DNA of 64,000 nt from Neoroseomonas terrae (GCF_018129025.1 NZ_JAAEDI010000018.1:62001-126000); one strand, 5' to 3'. Counted from the stretch's first letter, positions 7,968 through 16,772 are shown. A program made the numbers and translations. Notes: generated by a model from the letters alone, not told the origin.

Positions 7968-9293
7968 ATGGACCGCCTCACCACGCTTGCCGACCTGATC
8001 GCCGCCGCCAAGCGTGCCGGCGCCGATGCCGCCGACGCGCTGCTGGTCGCCTCCACCTCGCTTTCGGTCCGCCGCCGCCTCGGCGCCATCGAGCAGTTGG
8101 AACGCTCGGAGGGCTTCGACCTCGGCCTGCGCGTCTTCGTCGGGCAGCGCGCGGCGATCGTCTCCTCGACCGACGCCAATCCCAAGGGCTTTGCGACCTT
8201 GGCCGAACGTGCCGTCGCGATGGCGCGCGTGGTGCCGGCGGACCCCTTCGCCGGGCTACCCGACGCAATGTCGACCCAGACACGTGACCTCGACCTCGCT
8301 GATGCCGAGGAACCTTCCGCCGAGGGCCTGCTCGCCCGTACTGCCGCAGCGGAGGAAGCGGCGCTGGCCGTCTCCGGCGTGACCAATTCCGATGGCGCGG
8401 ATGCCGGCTGGGGCCGCTACGAACTGGCCATGGTCGGCTCGAACGGCTTTGCCGGCTCCTTCGTGCGGACCTCGCATTCCATCTCGACAACCGCAGTGGC
8501 CGGGGCCGGCACGGCGATGGAGCGCGACTACGACTGGTCCTCCACCGTGCATCTGGCTGACCTCGGGGACCCGGTGGCGATCGGGCGCAAGGCGGGCGAA
8601 CTGGCCGTGGGCCGGCTGAATCCGACCCGGCCGAAGACCGCGCGTATCCCGGTCGTGTTCGATCCGCGCGTCGCCGGCAGCCTGCTTGGCCATCTGAGCG
8701 GTGCGATCAACGGTGCCGCCGTCGCGCGCGGGACGTCCTTCCTGAAGGACAGGATGGGGGAACAGGTGCTCGCCCGGGGCCTGGTGGTGCGCGACGATCC
8801 GTTCCGCCGGCGCGGCCTGCGATCCCGGCCCTTCGACGGCGAAGGCATGCCGGGCGAAAGCCGGGTCATCGTAGGCGACGGCATGCTCCAGACCTGGCTG
8901 CTGGACTGGCGGTCCGCGCGGCAACTCGGGCTCGCCTCGACCGGCCATGCCAGCCGCGGCACCGGCGGGCCGCCGTCGCCGGGAGCCACCAACCTCTGGC
9001 TCGAACCAGGCGACCTGACGCCAGCCGCGCTGATGGCGGACATCGCTGAGGGCCTTTACGTCACCGACCTGATCGGGATGGGCGTGAACGGCATCACCGG
9101 GGATTACAGTCGGGGCGCTGCGGGCTTCATGATCCGGCACGGACAGCTCGCCGAGCCGGTCAGCGAGATCACGATCGCGGGCAATCTGCGCGACATCTTC
9201 CTGAACATGACACCCGCCAACGACCTGGAGTTCCGCCGTGGCACGGACAGCCCCACGGCACGGATCGAGGGCCTGACCATGGCCGGATCATGA
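7968..9293 (+). CDS. PmbA/TldE family protein (TldD partner)
   Basis: A member of the TldD/PmbA (U62) family. In Escherichia coli, TldD and TldE form a heterodimeric metalloprotease that trims modified peptides; the PmbA/TldE subunit lacks the HExxxH metal motif, and none is visible here. The 441-aa product carries GTSFLKDRMGEQV, a family block, and the C-terminal VSEITIAGNLRDIFLNM region. The ATG at 7968 is chosen for its strong site (AAGGAAACGAG). No tldD gene is in the window. It is separated from the M16 gene by an inverted repeat, so it may have its own transcript, with hldE only 45 bases downstream. Confidence 0.9.
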   Translation: MDRLTTLADLIAAAKRAGADAADALLVASTSLSVRRRLGAIEQLERSEGFDLGLRVFVGQRAAIVSSTDANPKGFATLAERAVAMARVVPADPFAGLPDAMSTQTRDLDLADAEEPSAEGLLARTAAAEEAALAVSGVTNSDGADAGWGRYELAMVGSNGFAGSFVRTSHSISTTAVAGAGTAMERDYDWSSTVHLADLGDPVAIGRKAGELAVGRLNPTRPKTARIPVVFDPRVAGSLLGHLSGAINGAAVARGTSFLKDRMGEQVLARGLVVRDDPFRRRGLRSRPFDGEGMPGESRVIVGDGMLQTWLLDWRSARQLGLASTGHASRGTGGPPSPGATNLWLEPGDLTPAALMADIAEGLYVTDLIGMGVNGITGDYSRGAAGFMIRHGQLAEPVSEITIAGNLRDIFLNMTPANDLEFRRGTDSPTARIEGLTMAGS

Positions 9294-9338
9294 CCGTTAT
9301 CTTGCGTTGCAACACAACCCTGGGGTAGGGGCTGACGG

Positions 9339-10832
9339 ATGACAGGCCCCGCGCCCCAAGCCGACCGACCCGTGCCGGAGGTCCCCGCGGCCGAGCTTGC
9401 GGAGGCCATCCGCGGCTTGCGCCGTGCCTCGGTCCTCGTCGTCGGCGATGCCATGCTGGATCGTTACGTCTACGGGGCGGTCAACCGCATCAGCCCCGAG
9501 GCGCCGGTACCGGTGCTCGCGGTCGAGCGGGAGGTCGCGATGCCCGGCGGCGCCGGCAACGTCGTGCGCAACCTTACCGCGCTGGGGGCGGCCGTCGCCT
9601 TCGTCTCAGTGGTGGGGGACGACCAGGCGGGCAGCGACCTGACCGGTCTGATCGGCGGCCAGCCGGGGGTCGAACCCTGGCTTCTCGTGCAGGGCGGCCG
9701 TCACACGACGACCAAGACCCGCTTCATCGCGAACGGCCAGCACATGCTGCGTGCGGATCAGGAAGTGATCCAGGCGATTCATCCGCGCCTCGCCGACCGC
9801 ATGATCAAGATCGCCGGCGATGCCGTGGCGGCGACGACCGTCCTCGTGCTCTCCGACTACGGGAAGGGCGTGCTGGGCGGCGACACGGCACGCCAGCTGA
9901 TCGACGCCGCGCAGGCCGCAGGCCGTCCTGTGGTCGTGGACCCGAAGGGACGGGACTACGCCCGCTATGCCGGCGCCGACGTGATCACGCCGAACCGTGC
10001 CGAGCTCTCCGTCGCGACCGGCATGCCGGTGGACAGCGAGGAGCGCATCCTTGACGCGATGCGTGCGCTTCAATCCGCTCACGGCTTCAAGGCCGTGCTG
10101 GTGACGCGCAGCGAGGACGGGATGACGCTGCTGGAAGGCGAGCAGGTTCACCACTTCCCCGCCGAGGCGGCGGAGGTCCATGACGTGTCCGGCGCCGGGG
10201 ATACGGTGGTCGCGACGCTTTCGGCGTCGATGGCGGCGGGGCTTTCCCTGCCCGTCGCCGCGCGGCTTGCGAACATCGCGGCCGGCATCGTGGTCGGCAA
10301 GATCGGCACCGCCGTGGTGCGTGAGGAAGAGGTGATCGAGGCCCTGACACCCGAGCGCGGTGCCCTGCGCAAGGTGATGTCCCGCGTCGCCGCCCTGGAG
10401 CAGGTGGAACGCTGGCGCCGCCGCGGGTGGCGCGTCGGCTTCACCAATGGCTGCTTCGACCTGCTGCACCCCGGCCATGTCCATCTGCTGGAACAGGCGC
10501 GGTCCTGGTGCGACCGGCTGGTGGTCGGGCTGAATTCGGATGCCTCGGTGAAGCGCCTGAAGGGCGCCGCCCGGCCAATCCAGTCTGAGGCGGCACGCGC
10601 GGCCGTTCTTGCCTCCCTCGCCACGGCCGATTGCGTGACGGTGTTCGACGAGGACACGCCGGTCGAGCTGATCAGCCTGCTGAAGCCGGACGTGCTGGTG
10701 AAGGGCGCGGACTACACGGTGGAACAGGTGGTCGGCGGCGACGTCGTGCAACGATATGGCGGCGAGGTGCGGCTGGCCGAATTGCTGCCCGGGAACTCGA
10801 CGACGGCGACTGTCGCGCGCATCAAGGGATAG
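9339..10832 (+). CDS. hldE: Bifunctional heptose-7-phosphate kinase / heptose-1-phosphate adenylyltransferase
   Basis: HldE makes ADP-heptose for the lipopolysaccharide inner core. The N-terminal PfkB-type kinase domain (about residues 20-330) shows GDAMLDRYVYG, the sugar-binding MPGGAGNVVRNL and the catalytic VSGAGDTVVATL motif. The C-terminal nucleotidyltransferase domain (about 360-497) shows TNGCFDLLHPGHVHLLEQA, with its HxGH, and the end block LLPGNSTTATVARIK. At 497 aa both domains are complete. It starts 45 bases after pmbA, so cotranscription is likely. Its end faces the DUF1311 gene, with a repeat copy between them. Its presence implies a heptose-containing LPS core or an ADP-heptose metabolite. 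Confidence 0.96.
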   Translation: MTGPAPQADRPVPEVPAAELAEAIRGLRRASVLVVGDAMLDRYVYGAVNRISPEAPVPVLAVEREVAMPGGAGNVVRNLTALGAAVAFVSVVGDDQAGSDLTGLIGGQPGVEPWLLVQGGRHTTTKTRFIANGQHMLRADQEVIQAIHPRLADRMIKIAGDAVAATTVLVLSDYGKGVLGGDTARQLIDAAQAAGRPVVVDPKGRDYARYAGADVITPNRAELSVATGMPVDSEERILDAMRALQSAHGFKAVLVTRSEDGMTLLEGEQVHHFPAEAAEVHDVSGAGDTVVATLSASMAAGLSLPVAARLANIAAGIVVGKIGTAVVREEEVIEALTPERGALRKVMSRVAALEQVERWRRRGWRVGFTNGCFDLLHPGHVHLLEQARSWCDRLVVGLNSDASVKRLKGAARPIQSEAARAAVLASLATADCVTVFDEDTPVELISLLKPDVLVKGADYTVEQVVGGDVVQRYGGEVRLAELLPGNSTTATVARIKG

Positions 10833-10883
10833 ATGGCGTCGGCGGAGGGGGGCACCGCCCCTGCGCTGCCCAACACGAATCAA

Positions 10884-10943
10884 GGTTTCCAAAGGGCCTT
10901 CGGCCTTTGTGGGAAAGGTTCGGAGAGGGGCTTTGTCCCTTTC
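10884..10943 (+). repeat. Double stem-loop dispersed repeat, copy B (degenerate)
   Basis: The first hairpin is recognisable as GGTTTCCAAAGGGCC followed by TTCGGCCTTTG, and the second as GAGAGGGGCTTTGTCCCTTTC with a decayed right arm. It lies in the gap between convergent hldE and the DUF1311 gene and its last bases overlap the DUF1311 stop codon. Confidence 0.75.
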
Positions 10944-11643
10944 AGCCCACCCCCGCCCGCCTGATCTGCGCCTGCGCGTCCTCCATCGTTTCCTGAAGAC
11001 AATCGAGCGGCAGCCGTCCTGTCGCCCGCGCGCAGGCCTCCCGCGCCGAGACGTAGCGCGTCAGCAGCGCCTCCAGGGACGCCAGCGCCGCCGGGTTCCG
11101 CGCGAGCCGTGCGCGAGCGGCCTCGGCATCCCGCACCACGGCGGCGTCCGTGGCGGCCATGCCCGGCGTCGCGCAGATCTGCGTCGCGACCCAGCCGGCC
11201 GTGCCGGGGCAGGAAACGGCGCGCAGCGCGGCGGGGGGCGGTGGCGCGACCAGGTTGGGCTTCGTGTCCGGGGCCGAAGCGATCGCCGTCGACGAAGCAC
11301 CGCCCTGCGCCATCACCTCCAGGTCACGCGCACGGGCGCGCATGGCGCGGCGCAGGCAGGATTGCGCCTCACGCGCTTGCGGGCCTTCGCAGCCGCGGCG
11401 CTCGCCCAGCCAGGCACGCTGCGCGGCCTGAAGCGCGGCGCGCTGATCGGTTGGGGTTCGGTCGGTCACCGCGCGCCAGGCCGCGGCGATGCGACGGTCA
11501 AGCTCCGCGAGGTCCGCCTGCGCGCAGATCTGCCGCTCGTCCCAGGCGCGGGCCTGGCGGCAGTCGAAGGACGGGCCGGCCTGCTGCGCCGTGGCGCGCA
11601 GCGGCAGCAGGGCAAGGGCGGCGAGGATCAGGGCACGGATCAT
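10942..11643 (-). CDS. Secreted DUF1311 (LprI-like) protein
   Basis: A 233-aa exported protein. Residues 1-19 form a signal peptide (MIRALILAALALLPLRATA) ending before QQAG. The next section is a DUF1311/LprI-type domain: FDCRQARAWDERQICAQADLAELDRRIAAAWR, here shown by its key pattern FDC, then EIC-like RQIC and LAxLDRRIAAA. LprI of Mycobacterium is a lysozyme inhibitor, but the family is broad and function is not established here. A second cysteine-bearing repeat, CPGTAGWVATQICATPGMAATDAAVV, suggests a duplicated or degenerate second domain. The start is placed at the signal peptide; a longer reading to 11736 lacks a credible N-terminus. Confidence 0.8.
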   Translation of the reverse strand: MIRALILAALALLPLRATAQQAGPSFDCRQARAWDERQICAQADLAELDRRIAAAWRAVTDRTPTDQRAALQAAQRAWLGERRGCEGPQAREAQSCLRRAMRARARDLEVMAQGGASSTAIASAPDTKPNLVAPPPPAALRAVSCPGTAGWVATQICATPGMAATDAAVVRDAEAARARLARNPAALASLEALLTRYVSAREACARATGRLPLDCLQETMEDAQAQIRRAGVG

Positions 11644-11680
11644 GGCCGGCAGACCAGCACGGCCCCGGCAGGGCCGTCCA

Positions 11681-12658
11681 TCACTCGATGGAGACACCCG
11701 CGGCCTGGACGACGACGCGCCACTTCTCCAATTCACCGGCCAGGAAGGTCAGGGCGCGGCGAGGGCTGGTGTCGGGTTCGGGCTCGATGCCGATCGACAG
11801 CAGTTCCTCCTGGAAGGCGCTGTCCGCCATGACGCGGCGGGTGGCGTCGGACAGCGCGGCCATGGCCTCGGGCGGCGTGCCGGCGGGGGCGGCAAGGATG
11901 TTGAAGGTGCTCGCCTCGGCGCCGGTGATGCCCTGCTCGGCGAGCGTCGGGATGCCGCGGTCCACGACACTGCGCGTGGGATGCATCACGGCGATGATGC
12001 GGAGGCGGCGGTCGCGATGCAACTCGTACAGCGTGCCGAAGGTGTCCACCTGGAACGCCGTGGTGCCGGCGACCAAGTCCTGGATCGCCGGGCCGGAGCC
12101 GCGATAGGGGATATGCTCGGCCCGCAGGTCCCCGGCGCGCGCGAGGAACAGCGCGGCGGACAGATGGTTCGACGTGCCGACGCCCGAGGACCCGTAGGAC
12201 AGCGCGCCCGGCCGTGCCCGCAGCGCCGCGACCAGCTCCGCCGTGTTGGTCGCCCCCGTCTGCGGCCCGACGGCGAGCACGAAGGGCACCACTCCGAGCA
12301 GCGAGACCTGCTCGAAATCCTTCACGGGATCGTAGAGCGGCCGACGATAGACGAGCGGACTTGTCAGCGCTGACGACGAGGCGTGAAAGATCAGCGAGTA
12401 GCCATCGGGGCGCGAGCGCGCGACATCCTGCGCGCCGAGCATGCCGCCGGCGCCGGCCTTGTTCTCGATCACCACGGTCTGGCCGAGGGCACGCTGGAAG
12501 CGGTCGACGAAGCGCCGGGCGAAGACGTCCGTCGGGCCGCCCGGCGCGAAAGGAACGACGACGCGCACGGCGCGCGACGGGAAACGATCCTGCGCGCGCA
12601 GCGATGGCGCGGCGAGCAGCGATGCGACGGCTGCGCCAAGGGCGGTCCGGCGGTACAT
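11681..12658 (-). CDS. Bug-family tripartite tricarboxylate receptor (orphan)
   Basis: A periplasmic solute receptor of the Bug/TctC family, which binds small carboxylates for tripartite tricarboxylate transport. The 325-aa protein starts with an RR-containing signal peptide (MYRRTALGAAVASLLAAP, cleavage near LRAQ). Family blocks are VRVVVPFAPGGPTDVFARR, VIENKAGAGGMLGAQ, PDGYSLIFHASS and EHIPYRGSGPA. No TctA or TctB gene is adjacent, so it is an orphan receptor. It is divergent from the CoA-transferase gene (119-base gap), which hints that both may handle the same carboxylic acid, a common pairing in Bug-rich genomes (inference). Confidence 0.93.
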   Translation of the reverse strand: MYRRTALGAAVASLLAAPSLRAQDRFPSRAVRVVVPFAPGGPTDVFARRFVDRFQRALGQTVVIENKAGAGGMLGAQDVARSRPDGYSLIFHASSSALTSPLVYRRPLYDPVKDFEQVSLLGVVPFVLAVGPQTGATNTAELVAALRARPGALSYGSSGVGTSNHLSAALFLARAGDLRAEHIPYRGSGPAIQDLVAGTTAFQVDTFGTLYELHRDRRLRIIAVMHPTRSVVDRGIPTLAEQGITGAEASTFNILAAPAGTPPEAMAALSDATRRVMADSAFQEELLSIGIEPEPDTSPRRALTFLAGELEKWRVVVQAAGVSIE

Positions 12659-12776
12659 GGTTCTTCCTCCCGATATCGTTGCGCGGATCGTGCCGCGCTG
12701 CGCCCCTCAGCGCCAGCAGGCTTTGCGTGACCGGCGTCCTGCGCCACCCTGCGGCCGGATTCGAAGCGGAGGAAAC

Positions 12777-13985
12777 ATGGCCGGCGCCCTTGATGGCCTA
12801 CGTGTGATCGACCTGACCCGGGTGGTGGCAGGGCCGCTTTGCGGGCAGATGTTGGGCGATCTCGGCGCCGAGGTGGCCAAGGTGGAACGCCGCGGCGACG
12901 GCGACGACCTGCGCGCGCTCGGCCCGCCCTTCGTGCCGGGCACCGATGACAGCGCGTATTTCGTCACGCTGAACCGCAACAAGCGATCCGTCTCCGTCGA
13001 TTTCGCGAAGCCCGAGGGCGCGGCGATCCTGAAGCGCATGGTCGCGAACGCCGACATCCTGCTCGAGAATTTCCGCCCCGGCACGCTCACGCGCTACGGC
13101 CTCGGCTACGAGGATCTGCGCGCCATCAATCCGCGACTGATCTACTGCTCGGTGACGGGCTTCGGGCAGACCGGACCCTATGCCGGCCGGTCGGGCTACG
13201 ACTTCGTCGCCCAGGCCATGACGGGCCTGATGGAGGTGACGGGGGAAGCCGATGGCTCACCCGGCGGCGGACCGCAGCGCGTCGGCGTGCCGGTCGCGGA
13301 CATGTTCACGGGCTTCGCCGCGACGGTTTCGATCCTCGCGGCGCTCCGCCATCGCGATGCGACAGGCGACGGCCAGTCCATCGACGTGAACCTGTTCGAG
13401 ACCATGGCGTCGCTGATGCAGGCACCCATGTCGTCCTGGCTGAACGCCGGCAAGCTTTTCCCGCGCAGCGGCAACGACAGCCCCGTCGCCGTTCCCTACG
13501 GCGTGTTCGAAGGATCAGACGCGAAGTTCGTCATCGGCGTGCTGAACGACCGCGAGTTCGTGCGCCTGGCCGCGGCACTCGGCCACCCCGAATGGTCGGA
13601 GGACCCGAGGTTCAAGCGCGCGAGAGACCGGGCGGAACACCGCGCCGCCCTTCTGGACCGCATGCGCACGCTGCTCAGAACGCGGCCCCGCGCGGAATGG
13701 CTGGCGAAGCTGGAAGACGCGAAGATCACCTCCGGCCCCATCAACACGGCGCAGGATTTCGAAACCGACCCGCATGTCGCGGCGCGCGGCACCATCGTGG
13801 AAATCCCACACCATGCGGGGCGGACGGTGCGCGTTCTCGCCTCACCGCTGAATCTCTCCGAGACGCCACCCGCATACCGCCACGGCATCCCGGCGCCGGG
13901 CGGGGATACGGATGCGATCCTTGCGGAATTCGCAGGGATGACGGCGCAGGAGATCAGCGAAGCGCGGGTGGCGGGGGTGGTGTGA
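12777..13985 (+). CDS. CaiB/BaiF (class III) CoA-transferase
   Basis: Class III CoA-transferases move CoA between carboxylic acids such as formate/oxalate or carnitine derivatives. The 402-aa protein opens LDGLRVIDLTRVVAGPLCGQ and continues LGDLGAEVAKVERRGDGD, both typical, then has LNRNKRSVSVDFAKPEG and FRPGTLTRYGLGYEDL. The start follows a strong GGAGGAAAC site; a longer in-frame reading upstream is non-homologous. The exact substrate cannot be read from sequence. The divergent Bug receptor gene suggests uptake and activation of a shared carboxylate. A pair of inverted repeat copies lies just after its stop. Confidence 0.93.
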   Translation: MAGALDGLRVIDLTRVVAGPLCGQMLGDLGAEVAKVERRGDGDDLRALGPPFVPGTDDSAYFVTLNRNKRSVSVDFAKPEGAAILKRMVANADILLENFRPGTLTRYGLGYEDLRAINPRLIYCSVTGFGQTGPYAGRSGYDFVAQAMTGLMEVTGEADGSPGGGPQRVGVPVADMFTGFAATVSILAALRHRDATGDGQSIDVNLFETMASLMQAPMSSWLNAGKLFPRSGNDSPVAVPYGVFEGSDAKFVIGVLNDREFVRLAAALGHPEWSEDPRFKRARDRAEHRAALLDRMRTLLRTRPRAEWLAKLEDAKITSGPINTAQDFETDPHVAARGTIVEIPHHAGRTVRVLASPLNLSETPPAYRHGIPAPGGDTDAILAEFAGMTAQEISEARVAGVV

Positions 13986-14020
13986 GCAGCGCAGGCAAAA
14001 TTGCCCGCGGCGATGGACCA

Positions 14021-14082
14021 GAGAGGGGCTTTGCCCCTCTCCGGACCTCACCCCAGCAAAGGCCGAAAGGCCTTTGCAAACC
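14021..14082 (-). repeat. Double stem-loop dispersed repeat, copy C (inverted)
   Basis: In this orientation the GAGAGGGG/CCCCTCTC hairpin comes first (14021-14028 with 14034-14041), followed by the spacer CCTCACCCC and the GCAAAGGCC/GGCCTTTGC hairpin. The unit is the reverse complement of copies A and D, with GC replacing CC at the base of the second stem. Confidence 0.85.
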
Positions 14083-14209
14083 GTCACCTGGCGCTGGGCC
14101 ATTCGGTTCGGTGGGATGCCGTCGCGCCGCGTCCCGGATCTCCCCGCGGTGATGCGCACGGAGCATGATCGGCCATTGCGAACTTCTTCCCTGCCCGACA
14201 CCAGATCGA

Positions 14210-14271
14210 GGTTTCCAAAGGCCCTTCGGCCTTTGGCGGGGTGAGGTATGGAGAGGGGCAGAGCCCCTCTC
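14210..14271 (+). repeat. Double stem-loop dispersed repeat, copy D
   Basis: GGTTTCCAAAGGCCC, loop, GGCCTTTGG, spacer CGGGGTGAGGTATG, then GAGAGGGG/CCCCTCTC (14251-14258 with 14264-14271). It is the best match to copy A and is in inverted orientation to copy C. Confidence 0.85.
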
Positions 14272-14304
14272 CATCAGCACCGTCCCTTCGCAGGCCAGCA
14301 ACCC

Positions 14305-15306
14305 TCAGAAGCTGACGCCGATACCGAAGGACGCGCCGGTCACCTCGTTGTCGCCGATGAAGTACCGCCCGATGAAGCGGATGCGCGACACGTTCAGCCC
14401 CATCGCGCCGAACTCGTAGCGGCCGACGTCGATCTCGATGCCACCACCGACCTTGGCCGACCAGCTGAAGCCGAGCACCTGCTCCTGGTCACCCAGATAG
14501 CTGGTGAAGGATCCGTCCAGCACCCAGCGCACCGGCCGGCCGAAGGCTTCCCAGCCAGTCGGCCAGCGATAGCGCGCCCACAGGCCGAGCGTCTTCGCCA
14601 TCGAGGTGCCGCGCGCCGGCCGGAAAGTGTCGCCGAAGGTCTGCAGGTAGATCTGCGTGTAGCGCAGCTCGACATCGATATCGCGCGCCGGCCGGTGATC
14701 GTAATAGGCCAGCATCAACGACCCGCCGATGCCCCAGACATTCACGTGCCGGTCGGTCAGCGCCGCGATGTCCCGACCGGTCGCGTAGTTGACCAGGCTG
14801 CCGAACAACGAGCTGTCGCCCGCCGCATAGCCGCCCGACAGGTTGAAGATCGGCCGAAGCCACAGGTAATCGCCGAGTTGGATGTCGTAGCCGACGCCGA
14901 TTGTCGCCGCGAGGTTGTTCCACCGCAGCGGCGTGCGCCGCGGCCCGAGGTTGGTGAACACCGCGCGCGGATCGTAGCGCGCGTAGCCAAGGTACCCCTC
15001 GAGCCAGAGCGGGAAGCTCTCCGAGACGGTGAAGCCGGCACCGAGTTGGGAGAGCGTCAGCACCTGCGATCCAAGCTCGGTCCGCGCATTCCCGCGACTG
15101 ACCTGCAACGAGTTCGCCGAGCCGTCCGGCGTCACATTGTAGCCCATGATGCCCAGCACGCCGGCGCCGCGCGAGCCCAGCTGCGCCTGGATGTCATCGA
15201 GCCGGCCGAGGATCGCGTCGATCCGCTCGCCATCCGCCTGCGCCATGGCGACGGACGGCAGCAGGCAGGCGAGCGCCGCGGCGAGGAGACGGCGCAGCAC
15301 CCTCAC
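14305..15306 (-). CDS. Outer-membrane beta-barrel protein
   Basis: A 333-aa exported protein with a clear signal peptide (MRVLRRLLAAALACLLPSVA, cleavage after AMA). A short predicted coiled-coil region follows (ERIDAILGRLDDIQAQLG), and then alternating aromatic/polar strands such as FPLWLEGYLGYARYD and WNNLAATIGVGYDIQLG. The last residue is phenylalanine (GASFGIGVSF), the usual signal for outer-membrane barrel assembly. The start is GTG at 15306, overlapping the TGA of the upstream lipoprotein gene (GTGA), so it is the third gene of a tight operon. I do not recognise a named family; an autotransporter-like or porin-like barrel is the best description. Two repeat copies follow its stop. Confidence 0.8.
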   Translation of the reverse strand: MRVLRRLLAAALACLLPSVAMAQADGERIDAILGRLDDIQAQLGSRGAGVLGIMGYNVTPDGSANSLQVSRGNARTELGSQVLTLSQLGAGFTVSESFPLWLEGYLGYARYDPRAVFTNLGPRRTPLRWNNLAATIGVGYDIQLGDYLWLRPIFNLSGGYAAGDSSLFGSLVNYATGRDIAALTDRHVNVWGIGGSLMLAYYDHRPARDIDVELRYTQIYLQTFGDTFRPARGTSMAKTLGLWARYRWPTGWEAFGRPVRWVLDGSFTSYLGDQEQVLGFSWSAKVGGGIEIDVGRYEFGAMGLNVSRIRFIGRYFIGDNEVTGASFGIGVSF

Positions 15307-15959
15307 AGCGGCGGCCCGCGCTCGGGCAGCGTCGGTCGCGGTAAGGCGAAGAGGGCCCGTCGCAGCCGGTCCTCGGCGGCGCGGATCTGCTCCACCACCG
15401 CGTCGTCGGTGATGTCGTCGGCACGTGCGGCCATCAGCGCGTGGTCCTCGCCGATGCGCTGGATGACTGCAACATATTGCGCGCGCGCCGCGGCGACGGC
15501 GGGCGGGTCGTCGGGGGCCGCGTTGGGGCCGGTCGTCGCCACCAGCGCGCGCGCCAGCGCCTGCACGGCGGGGTCGTTGATGGTGATGGCCTCGCGCAGC
15601 CGCGGGGCCTGCCAGTTCTGCCGCGTGGCGCGCCGAAGGAAGGCGCCGAGCGATGCGACCGGTTGCTCCCCGCCCGTGCCGGCACGCCCGGCCTGCACGG
15701 CGAGGGCGACGAACGGGTCTTCCGGATACGGCAGCACGCCATCATCGGCCAGGCGCGCAATCGCCATCAGATAGATGGCGAGCGCCTCCCGCATCGCCAT
15801 CGCGCCGGCCCGCGCATCGTCGGATGTCGGTTGCGGCAGTTGGGCGGCGGGGAAATCGGCGGCGAGGCTCGCATTGCGCGCCCAGTCGCGCACCGGCGTG
15901 TAGTCGGGCGCGTTGCAGGCCGAGAGCAGCACCACGGCGAGGAGAGCCGGGCGCCGCAT
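15303..15959 (-). CDS. Putative lipoprotein, middle gene of barrel operon
   Basis: A 218-aa predicted lipoprotein: the N-terminus MRRPALLAVVLLSACNAP has a lipobox (LSAC) with the acylated cysteine at residue 15. After it comes YTPVRDWARNASLAADFP, which resembles TALRDWAQLASVAADQP in the preceding gene, and both continue with a helical region (ALAIYLMAIARLADDG versus ALSIYLYALSVLAQEE). The two are therefore paralogues from a tandem duplication. The C-terminus is helical and charged (VVEQIRAAEDRLRRALFALP). Start and stop overlap the flanking genes by four bases each. No known family is recognised; a periplasm-facing partner of the barrel protein is the inference. Confidence 0.78.
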   Translation of the reverse strand: MRRPALLAVVLLSACNAPDYTPVRDWARNASLAADFPAAQLPQPTSDDARAGAMAMREALAIYLMAIARLADDGVLPYPEDPFVALAVQAGRAGTGGEQPVASLGAFLRRATRQNWQAPRLREAITINDPAVQALARALVATTGPNAAPDDPPAVAAARAQYVAVIQRIGEDHALMAARADDITDDAVVEQIRAAEDRLRRALFALPRPTLPERGPPL

Positions 15960-16675
15960 CACGGCTGCACCACGGCGCCGACCGGCCCGGCCAGATCGCG
16001 GCGCAGCCCCACGGCAGGGTCGGGTGCGAGGAAAAGCATGAGCCGGCGCAAGCGGTCCTCCTGGGCCTGGATGTCGCGTGCCATCGCTCGTTGCCGGATG
16101 TCGGCGGCGCGAGTGGCCAGCAGAGCGTGGCCCTCGGCGATCGCGAGGAGCACCGCCCGATAGGCATCGTCGCCGGTCCCCTGCGCCAGCGTGGCGGCAA
16201 GGCCCTGCACGGGCGCGTCTGCGCCGCGAATGAGCGGCCGGAGGCGCAGATCCTCGATGACGGTCGGCGAGCCGGCGCTGCGGGCTCGGGCGCCCGGGAC
16301 GGGATTGGCCGCATAGGCCGCTTCCAGCAGGCGGCCGAGTTGCGCGACCGCCGCGCCCGCCGCGGCATCGCCCGCTGCGGCCCGGCGCACCAGGGGCGCA
16401 TAGGCCTCGGCGCGGAAGGTCAGCATGCTCTCCTCCTGCGCCAGCACGGACAAAGCGTAGAGGTAGATGGAGAGCGCCGCCTGCTGCGCGCGCAGCCCGT
16501 CCCGCGCGTCGCCCGGCGGGACGGCCTCGGGCTGGTCCGCGGCCACGCTGGCAAGTTGCGCCCAGTCCCGCAGCGCGGTGTTGGGGGGCAGCGCGCAGCC
16601 GACCAGCAGGGCCAGGACAAAGGCAGCCAGGAACTTGCGAAACACCCGCCGGATTCCCCGTCGCCGGACCATCAT
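15959..16675 (-). CDS. Putative lipoprotein, first gene of barrel operon
   Basis: A 238-aa predicted lipoprotein. The start is placed at the double ATG (16675 or 16672), giving MMVRRRGIRRVFRKFLAAF, then a hydrophobic stretch and the lipobox LVGC. It is a paralogue of the next gene: both have the RDW-A-x-x-A-S-x-A-A-D motif directly after the lipid anchor, an xALxIYLxAx helix, and a C-terminal block (IQAQEDRLRRLMLFLAPDP here, IRAAEDRLRRALFALPRPT there). Its stop overlaps the next start (ATGA). The function is unknown. The helical, all-alpha character and lipid anchor suggest a periplasmic scaffold. Confidence 0.78.
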   Translation of the reverse strand: MMVRRRGIRRVFRKFLAAFVLALLVGCALPPNTALRDWAQLASVAADQPEAVPPGDARDGLRAQQAALSIYLYALSVLAQEESMLTFRAEAYAPLVRRAAAGDAAAGAAVAQLGRLLEAAYAANPVPGARARSAGSPTVIEDLRLRPLIRGADAPVQGLAATLAQGTGDDAYRAVLLAIAEGHALLATRAADIRQRAMARDIQAQEDRLRRLMLFLAPDPAVGLRRDLAGPVGAVVQP

Positions 16676-16772
16676 CGCCGATAGCCGCGAATGGCGTTTC
16701 GGACAAGCATCAGTCGGTAGCCCGCCTAACGTCAGTACCAGTTCCCACTGGTGCTCGGCGAAGCGTTCCAGC

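Larger units (their letters stand above)
13986..14304. other. Gene-free gap between convergent genes, holding two repeat copies
   Basis: This 319-base gap separates the end of the CoA-transferase gene from the end of the beta-barrel gene. It contains two copies of the double stem-loop repeat in opposite orientations (14021-14082 and 14210-14271) with 127 bases of non-repeat sequence between them. I see no coding potential in that central piece. Confidence 0.7.

Noticed and set aside
12441-12776. A 112-codon N-terminal extension of the CoA-transferase
   Set aside because: The extension is antisense to the Bug receptor gene, and the ATG at 12777 has a strong GGAGGAAAC site and aligns with the family start.
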